Shown in pieces: positions 1 to 4,998 of a stretch of DNA of 6,421 nt; within the stretch, counting starts at the first letter, position 1; each line of letters begins with the position of its first letter. The position numbers and the translations under genes are program-made. The notes beneath the pieces were generated by a model. That model was not told the origin of the DNA. It saw only the letters and a program-made list of their open reading frames with translations, and ran no database searches. The DNA comes from CAYQQJ01 sp964419935 (GTDB lineage: Bacteria > Pseudomonadota > Gammaproteobacteria > Pseudomonadales > Cellvibrionaceae), in the NCBI GenBank assembly GCA_964419935.1, contig CAYQQJ010000061.1:1-6421 (forward strand), written 5' to 3'.

Positions 1-1340
1 ATGGTGCCAGGGTCACTGGTGAACGCGCCGCCGTCAATCGCGTAGAGTCCGCCGATAATAGTCACCTCTGCACTGTCATTGATGCCGGTGATGGTGACAA
101 CATCGGACGTGACAACTACCTCAGGTTCAGCGTCCGATTGAGATATAAACCCGAAGCTGTCCGGCGTTGTATCTTGCTCTATAGTCGTTACGGTGAACTC
201 AGTGGCTACATCACCAATCGTGAGTGTGGCTGTTGTTTCTGTGGAGAAGTCATTACTTGTGGTTAGCCGCACAACAACCGTTTGGCCGTTGGCGATAACG
301 CCAGACTCACTTGTGAATACGCCGCCGTCGATGGCATAGAGTCCATTGCTTACACTGATAGGAGCATTATCATTGAGGCCACTGATAGTGGCGCTACTGG
401 AGTCCACAGTCGTCTGCCGTTCAGCGTCTGTTTCTGGTGTAAAGCTGAAGTTATCAGGATTTATATCCTGCGCCAGTGTGGTTACGGTAAAGCTGGCTGT
501 TGTGTCGCCTATGGTCAGCGTTGCAATTGCAGGTGTTGAAAAGGTACTCGCCGCAGTGACTTTGAGTTTTACGTTCTGGCCAGCTTCAATGGTGCCGGCC
601 TCGCCGGTAAACTCACCACCATCAATGGCATATTCCCCGCCGCTGATGCTGATATCGACCTTGCCTGTGATGCCTTCAACCGTCACGGCATCGGACATCG
701 ACACGCTGTTGCGCAGGGCTCCAGTGATATCGGTAAACGCCATGTCCTGGGGCGTTATATCCTGAGCAATAGTAGTCGCTGTAAAAGTAGCGCTTTCGCC
801 CCCGATGGTTACCGTAGCACTGGTAGCGGCACCAAACGCTGAGGAGGTTGCAACACGCAGCACCAGAGTCTGTCCATTTTCGATACTGCCAGCATCACTG
901 ATAAATTCGCCACCATCGATAGCATATTCCCCGCCGGTAATGCTGATGGGTGCGGCATCATTGAGACCATTGATGGCGACCGGGGCGCTAGTTTGTGTGG
1001 TAGACAGTGCAACATCAGTAAGCGGCGGGAAGCTGAATGCTTCGGGCGCAAGGTCTTGCTCCACGGTTGTCACGGTAAAGTCTGCGGACTCGCCACCAAT
1101 GGTTACGGTGGCTGTTGTCGATGTTGCAAACCCTGCCGATGCAGCCACCTGAACCACAAGGCTGTCGCCATCTTCAATAGTCCCGGGCTCAGCGGTGAAT
1201 TCACCACCGTCGATGGCGTAACGACCGCCTTCGATACTCACAGTGGCCGGTGCATTTATACCGTCGATCTCCACAGTGTCAGAGGTCACTTCGGCATTAC
1301 GTGCAGCGTCGGTGACCGGCGCGAAGCTGAAGCCATGGGG
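1..1340 (-). repeat. Tandem 294-bp (98-aa) coding repeats, at least 4.5 copies
   Basis: The units run 1340-1047, 1046-753, 752-459, 458-165 and 164-1 (partial, cut by the edge). The period was measured on the conserved Tyr codon of the YAIDGG motif, whose first base lies at 1220, 926, 632, 338 and 44. Every interval is exactly 294 bp. The units have diverged in DNA and protein but share no length change. Each unit opens with a Pro followed by a short FxF-type strand (FSF, FSF, MAF, FSF, FGF) and contains a GIN- or GLND-type turn before the GG(E/R/L)YAIDGG core. Confidence 0.93.
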
Positions 1341-1526
1341 CGTGGTATCGACAACACTACCCGAAGAACTTGATGAGCTGGAACTGGACGAGCTCGAACT
1401 GGAAGAACTTGAGGAACCCACGTCCGGGGTGCTGGATGAGCCACCGCCACCGCCACATGCGCTGAGTATGAAAAAAGACGAAAAAAGTACCAGGAACGCA
1501 GCAAGGCGCCGAACGGATGTCGTCAT
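1..1526 (-). CDS. Secreted repeat lipoprotein, N-terminal part (runs off left edge)
   Basis: The reading frame is open from the ATG at 1526 to the window edge, giving 508 complete codons and no stop. Residues 1-24 form a lipoprotein signal peptide: MTTSVRRL, then a hydrophobic core, then lipobox LSAC with the acylated Cys at 24. Gly5 and a polyserine linker (residues 38-55) follow. From residue 63 the protein is tandem 98-residue repeats, each with a core GGxYAIDGGxF, then a GTIxxGQ-like turn and a TATVTIGG...FTVTT strand pattern. It is likely exported and anchored to a membrane by the lipid, with beta-sandwich-like repeats acting in adhesion, spacing or binding; that function is inference. 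An AAAGGAG sequence (1538-1544) lies 11 nt before the ATG, rather far but the only good site. No clear promoter was found upstream. Similar repeats occur in marine gammaproteobacterial surface proteins, as far as I recall. I am very sure it is coding, unsure of the role. Confidence 0.9.
   Translation of the reverse strand, partial: MTTSVRRLAAFLVLFSSFFILSACGGGGGSSSTPDVGSSSSSSSSSSSSSSSSSSGSVVDTTPHGFSFAPVTDAARNAEVTSDTVEIDGINAPATVSIEGGRYAIDGGEFTAEPGTIEDGDSLVVQVAASAGFATSTTATVTIGGESADFTVTTVEQDLAPEAFSFPPLTDVALSTTQTSAPVAINGLNDAAPISITGGEYAIDGGEFISDAGSIENGQTLVLRVATSSAFGAATSATVTIGGESATFTATTIAQDITPQDMAFTDITGALRNSVSMSDAVTVEGITGKVDISISGGEYAIDGGEFTGEAGTIEAGQNVKLKVTAASTFSTPAIATLTIGDTTASFTVTTLAQDINPDNFSFTPETDAERQTTVDSSSATISGLNDNAPISVSNGLYAIDGGVFTSESGVIANGQTVVVRLTTSNDFSTETTATLTIGDVATEFTVTTIEQDTTPDSFGFISQSDAEPEVVVTSDVVTITGINDSAEVTIIGGLYAIDGGAFTSDPGT
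1362..1415 (-). other. Polyserine linker segment of the lipoprotein
   Basis: Eighteen consecutive serine codons (residues 38-55) join the acylated N-terminus to the first 98-residue repeat. The codons mix TCN and AGY types, so the tract is maintained at protein level rather than being a simple DNA slippage repeat. Such linkers are typical of secreted proteins in Cellvibrionales and relatives, which is the main clue to the host. Confidence 0.9.
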
Positions 1527-1793
1527 GACCAGAGTCACTCCTTTGGATGATGGGATGTTTGTGTGAACTGAACCTGCACAGCCGCTATTATTTGTATCGG
1601 CCACTTCAGCGGTGGTCATTATGCCATTGTGCTTGAGCTAGAGGTGTGACAGCGTTAAAAGTTGGCGCTCAAACACACAAAATTTACTCTGCGACTAACC
1701 ACAGCTCCATTCAAAACCACTCGCATGATTACAGAATGACGAGAAAATTATTTGTGAACGCAACTATAAGGGATTAAGCAGCAACTGGCTGTA

Positions 1794-1834
1794 GGAAATT
1801 GACGACAGGAAAAGTGGGAAATTGACCTTTCCTG
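1794..1834. repeat. Direct plus inverted repeat patch, possible IS21-family end remnant
   Basis: GGAAATTGAC occurs twice (1794-1803 and 1817-1826, 23 bp apart). Overlapping the second copy is a perfect 7-bp inverted repeat, CAGGAAA (1806-1812) and TTTCCTG (1828-1834). A TGT (1790-1792) sits just before the first copy. Repeated AATTGAC-type boxes behind a terminal TG are characteristic of IS21-family ends, but no istA/istB-like gene is present, so this would be a solo end or coincidence. It could also be a regulatory site. Confidence 0.3.
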
Positions 1835-1868
1835 CCGCCGCATGGGATAGAGAGCGCGTTGATTATGG

Positions 1869-1920
1869 TGCCATGGGGTGTTACTTTCAATTAATCGAAA
1901 GACTGAATCCCCCGATGGCA
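1869..1920. repeat. Long interrupted inverted repeat (hairpin)
   Basis: Three nested arms pair in order. TGCCAT (1869-1874) pairs with ATGGCA (1915-1920), GGGG (1875-1878) with CCCC within 1909-1913, and CTTTC (1884-1888) with GAAAG (1897-1901) around an 8-nt AT-rich loop. Read on the plus strand it is followed by TTCTTTTTT (1927-1935), so it could act as a plus-strand terminator, but no plus-strand gene precedes it. Read on the minus strand no T-run follows. The role is unknown. Confidence 0.5.
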
Positions 1921-1922
1921 AT

Positions 1923-1968
1923 CTAGTTCTTTTTTACTAGGTTTAGTTTTGACGCTGCTGACCAAAAC
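1923..1968. repeat. Two short perfect inverted repeats
   Basis: CTAGT (1923-1927) pairs with ACTAG (1936-1940) around a T-rich loop, and GTTTTG (1946-1951) pairs with CAAAAC (1963-1968) around an 11-nt loop. They lie directly after the larger 1869-1920 hairpin, making a row of potential stems. Each alone could be chance. Confidence 0.3.
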
Positions 1969-1986
1969 AACCAGCCCCATACTCAA

Positions 1987-2121
1987 TCAGTTATCCGTAC
2001 TCCAGGAAGGTGGTGGCGCTTCCTTCACCTCTGGATAACGTATTTTGTATTTAGCTATTAATTGTTTGAATAAGTCCAGGAGCCCGGCATCAAGTGGCAA
2101 CTTATTGGCAAGCTGGACGCT
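1987..2121 (-). pseudogene. Possible gene remnant, 44-codon protein-like open stretch
   Basis: Reading the minus strand, a frame opens after the TGA at 2124-2122 and stays open for 44 codons to the TGA at 1989-1987. Its sequence includes LDAGLLDLFKQLIAKYKIRY and then PEVKEAPPPSW, an amphipathic helix and a proline-rich tail that look like real protein rather than random translation. There is no ATG and no ribosome binding site, and the frame upstream is blocked by two stops. It may be the C-terminal remnant of a gene lost when the parDE module arrived, or chance. I do not recognise a family. Confidence 0.25.
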
Positions 2122-2152
2122 TCATGGTTATCAACCGCAATCACTTTCAACG

Positions 2153-2455
2153 CTATGGACTTACAAATTTCGATTCTACATCCATGTTCTTGTGCAAAAT
2201 ACGCACAACTTCAATTTCTTGTTTATTGCCCTTTTTATAAAAAATAATGTGGCTGCCTTGAGGAAATTTTCGATAACCCTCTTTTATGTGGTCACACGTT
2301 CTACCTGATAATGGAGCATTAGCCAGCATCTGAAAAACATCATCAAATTGTTTGATGTACAAATTACGCTGCTCTTTTCCCCAGCGCTCTTCCGTGAAAA
2401 TGGCAATGGCTCGCAAATCGGCCTTCGCCTTAATGGTTAGCGCAAATGTTTTCAC
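2153..2455 (-). CDS. parE: ParE-family toxin of a type II toxin-antitoxin system
   Basis: This 100-residue protein has the ParE/RelE-superfamily pattern. It has an N-terminal strand FALTIKAKADL with the family's A..DL motif (residues 13-15), then helices with a GKEQRNLYIKQF stretch and the LANAP..GR motif near residues 44-52. The C-terminal strands carry the typical HIIFYKKG (69-76) and VVRILHKNMD (83-92). ParE toxins act in the cytoplasm, and studied members poison DNA gyrase; the exact target here is inferred. The start is a GTG at 2455 that overlaps the antitoxin stop as GTGA, so translation is probably coupled. The length is normal (about 95-105 residues) and the protein appears intact, though the GTG start may lower expression relative to the antitoxin. 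The 3' side borders the remnant-rich interval. Confidence 0.9.
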   Translation of the reverse strand: MKTFALTIKAKADLRAIAIFTEERWGKEQRNLYIKQFDDVFQMLANAPLSGRTCDHIKEGYRKFPQGSHIIFYKKGNKQEIEVVRILHKNMDVESKFVSP

Positions 2456-2691
2456 TTGCCACGTTCATCCAACTCAGCAATAAATGCTTCATAGTTGTAG
2501 TCGGCAAGGCCACTTTGTTCGCCTTCACTCAACATTCGACGTAGTGTATTCAGCTTGCTTTCTGTGTCCTCAAGCATTCTCAGCCCTGCGCGCACAACCT
2601 CGCTGGCCGAGCCGTAACGACCGCTTTCAATTTGGCTCGCTATGAAGCCATCAAAGTGCTCACCCAGGCTAATACTGGTATTTTTTGCCAT
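2452..2691 (-). CDS. parD: ParD-family antitoxin (ribbon-helix-helix)
   Basis: This 79-residue protein begins MAKNTSISLGEHFDGFI. That is the beta-strand and first helix of the ParD/CopG ribbon-helix-helix fold, followed by ESGRYGSASEVVRAGLRMLE, the second helix with the conserved GRY.SASEVVR.GLR..E signature. The charged C-terminal part (roughly residues 45-79) is expected to wrap around the toxin. It should neutralise ParE and repress its own operon as a dimer. I chose the ATG at 2691 because AGGTGG (2698-2703) lies 6 nt before it and because family proteins begin there. An upstream in-frame ATT start at 2712 would add seven unlikely residues. The gene order, antitoxin then toxin with a 4-nt overlap, is classic. 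Confidence 0.92.
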   Translation of the reverse strand: MAKNTSISLGEHFDGFIASQIESGRYGSASEVVRAGLRMLEDTESKLNTLRRMLSEGEQSGLADYNYEAFIAELDERGK

Positions 2692-2706
2692 GTCACACCA
2701 CCTAAG

Positions 2707-2731
2707 TACCAATTGTTACCGAATTTTGGTA
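2707..2731. promoter_or_regulatory. Operator-like palindrome for ParD autorepression
   Basis: TACCAA (2707-2712) and TTGGTA (2726-2731) form a perfect 6-bp inverted repeat with a 13-bp spacer. The right arm overlaps the predicted -10 box and the left arm lies near the start of the transcript. This is where a ribbon-helix-helix antitoxin would bind to repress its operon. The binding itself is inference. Confidence 0.45.
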
Positions 2732-2751
2732 TACGACCCATCGGAAGTCAA
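2723..2751 (-). promoter_or_regulatory. Promoter of the parDE operon
   Basis: On the minus strand, TTGACT (-35, 2751-2746) and CAAAAT (-10, 2728-2723) are separated by 17 bp, about 32 bp before the parD start codon. The -35 box matches the sigma-70 consensus at 5 of 6 positions and the -10 box at 4 of 6. Confidence 0.55.
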
Positions 2752-2804
2752 GGGTAGTCGTGAACAGAAGCGCGCACACACCGCCAGTCGTTGTATCCCG
2801 GCAG

Positions 2805-2833
2805 TTGATCAAATGCCCTGACTACTGTATGTT
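2805..2833 (+). promoter_or_regulatory. Candidate promoter of the transposase gene
   Basis: TTGATC (2805-2810) and TATGTT (2828-2833) are separated by 17 bp, each matching the sigma-70 consensus at 4 of 6 positions. Transcription would begin near 2840, leaving a leader of about 25 nt before the ATG at 2866. It is divergent from the parDE promoter, with about 50 bp between the two -35 boxes. Confidence 0.4.
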
Positions 2834-2850
2834 TGACCAGCACAAATGAG

Positions 2851-2856
2851 AAGGAG
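2851..2856 (+). promoter_or_regulatory. Ribosome binding site that decides the transposase start
   Basis: AAGGAG touches the in-frame ATG at 2857 with no spacer, so that ATG cannot use it well. It sits 9 nt before the next in-frame ATG at 2866, which is therefore the better start. A TTG at 2833 would lie upstream of the site. Confidence 0.7.
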
Positions 2857-2865
2857 ATGACATTG

Positions 2866-3843
2866 ATGCCGAAGCCAAGGAAGCAGCTAATATCCCTCGA
2901 CGCCACACCCTACTACCACTGCACGTCCCGCTGTGTTCGCCGGGCCTTTCTTTGCGGTAGTGATACCGTCACCGGCAAATGCTTCGAACACCGCCGCCAG
3001 TGGATCGAAGATCGAATTCTGGCGTTGGCGGAGGTATTCGCTATCGACGTTTGCGCCTATGCGGTCATGTCAAACCATCATCACGTAGTGCTGCACATCA
3101 ATAAGCCCAAGGGGCTTCAGTGGACCAACCATGAAGTCTGTGAGCGATGGCATAAGCTGTACAAAGGGACGCTGTTGACTCAGAAATTCCTCAGGAACGA
3201 CCCGCTAACAGATGTAGAGCTTCAAGTGGTTAAGGAACGCCTTGATTTGTGGCGAGTTCAGCTCTGTGACATCAGTTGGTTTATGCGCGCGCTGAATGAG
3301 CCCATTGCACGCACGGCCAATGCCGAAGACCAATGCACTGGCCGATTTTGGGAGTCCCGCTTCAGTTCGCAAGCCTTGCTGGACGAAAAAGCCTTGGCCG
3401 CCTGCATGGCTTATGTTGACCTGAATCCTGTTCGAGCCAAAATGGCCGAGACGCCGGAAGACTCTGATCACACCTCCATCAAGTCCCGTATTCGCGAGCT
3501 TAGGGGCAATGGACACCAGCCAGAAAACCTGATGCCCTTCGCTGGAAATCCTCGAGAGTCCATGCCCGCCGGTCTTCCGTTCCAACTCCACGACTACCTG
3601 GAGCTGGTCGGTTGGAGTGGCCGGATCATTCGAGAAGGTAAACGTGGTGCCATTCCCGAGAACCTTCCGCCTATTCTCGATCGACTGGATATTGAACCCA
3701 AACATTGGCTTTTTATGGTGACCAAATTTGAAAGCCAGTTCAAAGGCTTGGTTGGCTGCGCTCACCGATTAAAGGCTGCAGCAAAACAACTCGGCTATCA
3801 ACGCACACCTGGTCTTGCTTCCTGCAGAGCTGTTCTAAATTAG
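2866..3843 (+). CDS. REP-associated tyrosine transposase-like protein (HUH/Y1, IS200-like), long form
   Basis: This 325-residue protein carries the Y1 (TnpA_REP/RayT) hallmarks. An N-terminal strand has YYHCTSRCVRRAFLCG (residues 16-31). The metal-binding HUH-type motif lies in YAVMSNHHHVVLH (residues 65-77). A later helix has LAACMAYVDLNPVRAKM (186-202), in which the Tyr of YxxxNPV is in the position of the catalytic tyrosine. Such enzymes cut and rejoin single-stranded DNA at hairpin-bearing ends, and RayT types act on dispersed REP elements. The core family is about 150-200 residues. This one has an insertion between the HUH and Tyr motifs and a C-terminal extension of over 100 residues, as in a widespread proteobacterial long form. 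All motifs are intact, so it may be active. The GRFWESRF stretch near 165 is also typical. An ORF on the opposite strand (3205-3765) is a shadow. Confidence 0.88.
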   Translation: MPKPRKQLISLDATPYYHCTSRCVRRAFLCGSDTVTGKCFEHRRQWIEDRILALAEVFAIDVCAYAVMSNHHHVVLHINKPKGLQWTNHEVCERWHKLYKGTLLTQKFLRNDPLTDVELQVVKERLDLWRVQLCDISWFMRALNEPIARTANAEDQCTGRFWESRFSSQALLDEKALAACMAYVDLNPVRAKMAETPEDSDHTSIKSRIRELRGNGHQPENLMPFAGNPRESMPAGLPFQLHDYLELVGWSGRIIREGKRGAIPENLPPILDRLDIEPKHWLFMVTKFESQFKGLVGCAHRLKAAAKQLGYQRTPGLASCRAVLN

Positions 3844-3909
3844 AATGACTGAGTCTTCACTATTGCGACACTGTGCTTGGAAAGGCAGAGCTAGCCGCAC
3901 CCGCAAATC

Positions 3910-3923
3910 GGCGAAATGTCGCC
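3910..3923. repeat. Small perfect hairpin downstream of the transposase
   Basis: GGCGA (3910-3914) and TCGCC (3919-3923) enclose a 4-nt loop, 66 bp after the transposase stop. GC-rich short hairpins of this kind are what RayT enzymes recognise, so it may be a REP-like site, or part of a weak terminator. A single copy is all that is visible here. Confidence 0.35.
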
Positions 3924-3977
3924 TACATCTTCATTCATAAAATTCCAACATCCATGGCTAAATTTTCGAGGTGCCTG

Positions 3978-3994
3978 ATCATCGAAAGGATGAT
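3978..3994 (+). terminator. Candidate weak terminator hairpin after the transposase
   Basis: ATCATC (3978-3983) and GATGAT (3989-3994) form a perfect 6-bp stem with a 5-nt loop. ATATTTTT follows at about 4005-4012, which is further from the stem than in a canonical intrinsic terminator. It lies between the convergent transposase and TPS-fragment genes. It could instead be another recognition hairpin for the transposase. Confidence 0.3.
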
Positions 3995-4010
3995 TATTCG
4001 ACCGATATTT

Positions 4011-4484
4011 TTAACGTGGCTGTCTTGTTATTTCTGAGTCAATATCCAACCCACTGGCAATCAAGCCGCCAACATTAACGGTTGCATTTTTACCAAAGAA
4101 AACGCCGTGGGGGTTGACCAGAACCACTTGACCATTGGCATCAATACGGCCATGAATTTCCGAGCCGCTATTGCCGAGAATTCGATTCAGTGCAATGGCT
4201 GAGGCATCCGGCTGAATAAAGGTCACAGATTCATTGGCGTCGAGATTAAAGCTCTCCCAATTGATCGCCAACCGATCACTGTCCTGCCGAATGGTAGTGC
4301 TCAGCTCGTTTCGGTCAATATTCCCCGCACCACCGACGACGTTGCCACCCGTTGGCCCCGCCTCAACCATACTCGAAACCGCCATTTGAGAAGCGGCAAT
4401 AATGGCCATATACAAGCGACGACGCGAATACTTGCCAAAGGTAGGGTTTTTAGACCGCGAGGCTCGGGGGCTGGACATGTTCAT
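4011..4484 (-). pseudogene. Truncated TPS exoprotein (filamentous haemagglutinin / CdiA-type N-terminus)
   Basis: The 157-residue product starts with a long signal sequence: a basic stretch KYSRRRL near residues 18-24, a hydrophobic core YMAIIAASQMAVSSM, and a likely cleavage after VEA (42). It then enters the haemagglutination/TPS domain with the usual order of motifs. These are RLAINWESFNLDANESVTF (71-89), QPDASAIALNRILG (91-104), GRIDANGQVVLVNPHGVFFG (112-131; NPHG is a variant of the NPNG motif) and VNVGGLIASGLDI (136-148). Family TPS domains are about 250 residues and the exoproteins far longer, exported by a TpsB/CdiB outer-membrane pore. Here the similarity ends at about residue 151, followed by six unrelated residues and a stop, so the gene is most likely broken. 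I chose ATG 4484, preceded by GGGA with 6 nt spacing; a TTG at 4532 has no site. It lies 55 bp after the immunity-like gene on the same strand. Confidence 0.8.
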
Positions 4485-4539
4485 TTTATTTCCCAAAAGG
4501 TAACTAGCGTATACAAGCGATGGGACGTACAAACAATTC

Positions 4540-4998
4540 TTATTCTGCTTTTGACAATTCTGTGCAAATATCTTTATTCAAGGTGTATGCAATTTTTCGA
4601 TACAAAAGCCATTGGTAGGAGGCTTGAACGCAAACCTTATAGCCTTTCATCGTCAAATATTGATTAGTAGAATAATGTAGTAACTGAGGGAGAATAGGCA
4701 TTAATAGTAGGCCAGTTAAGGTACTTCGCGTTATGATCTTCGCAACTCTATCCGTCAAGTTTTTATTTAAAATGCCTTCATATAGAACATTAAACGTCAA
4801 TGCCGCTAACGCTACACCTGCCCCCAGCATATACATGGCACCTTTATCGAAATAGATGGCACCTAAACCCTCGATTGATTGGTGGATCAAGCTGTAGATG
4901 CTCTCCACAAACCAGATCAAACAGCCGAACGTTATCGCAAGAAACAGAACAAGTCCGCCGAGCCTTGCAAAAATAGAAGGGTTACCTGGGTTGGGCAC
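4540..4998 (-). CDS. Small inner-membrane protein, DUF1240-like, candidate immunity protein
   Basis: The 152-residue protein has three strongly hydrophobic stretches: about residues 12-36, 53-74 and 92-110. The loop between the second and third (LNKNLTDRVAKIITR) is basic, which puts it and the N-terminus in the cytoplasm and the C-terminal tail in the periplasm. That tail holds MKGYKVC and, 22 residues after that Cys, DIC, so Cys123 and Cys145 could form a disulfide. This layout and the GYxxC motif resemble DUF1240 proteins that accompany toxins, from memory and unverified. Immunity proteins to pore-forming colicins are also small three- or four-helix membrane proteins. The start is GTG at 4998, directly after the TAA of the upstream gene (5001-4999) with no spacer and only a weak site (GAGAG at 5012-5008). 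Translation is therefore probably coupled. The gene looks AT-richer than the transposase. Confidence 0.72.
   Translation of the reverse strand: MPNPGNPSIFARLGGLVLFLAITFGCLIWFVESIYSLIHQSIEGLGAIYFDKGAMYMLGAGVALAALTFNVLYEGILNKNLTDRVAKIITRSTLTGLLLMPILPQLLHYSTNQYLTMKGYKVCVQASYQWLLYRKIAYTLNKDICTELSKAE

Larger units (their letters stand above)
1527..2152. other. Gene-poor interval of about 625 bp with hairpins and possible remnants
   Basis: No convincing intact gene is seen on either strand between the start of the lipoprotein gene and the end of the parE-like gene. The part 1527-1790 would hold the lipoprotein promoter and leader, but I found no strong -35/-10 pair there. The part 1790-2040 is rich in short inverted and direct repeats, listed separately. 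The part 1987-2121 has a protein-like open stretch on the minus strand. Confidence 0.6.

Noticed and set aside
1..1340. Regular repeats considered as a CRISPR-like array
   Set aside because: The 294-bp period, the continuous reading frame and the diverged units make it a coding domain repeat.
282..1566. Several plus-strand ORFs of 85-139 codons over the first 1.5 kb, and a small minus-strand ORF at 1286-1504
   Set aside because: They are antisense or frame-shifted shadows of the repeat lipoprotein, whose own frame has a lipobox, serine linker and five regular repeats.
1990..2039. GTTATCC...GGATAAC inverted repeat considered as an integron attC site behind parE
   Set aside because: The arm order (GTT first, AAC last) and sequences do not fit the attC R''/R' consensus, and part of it may be old coding sequence.
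2045..2308. Plus-strand ORF of 87 codons
   Set aside because: It overlaps the parE-like gene antisense, has no ribosome binding site, and its translation is not protein-like.
3205..3765. Minus-strand ORF of 186 codons
   Set aside because: It lies wholly antisense to the transposase gene, which has clear family motifs; its translation shows no recognisable domain and it has no ribosome binding site that I can see.
4548..4583. Plus-strand TTGACA at 4551-4556 as a promoter
   Set aside because: The hexamer 17 bp downstream (TTATTC) is a poor -10 and no plus-strand gene follows; it falls inside the immunity-like coding sequence.
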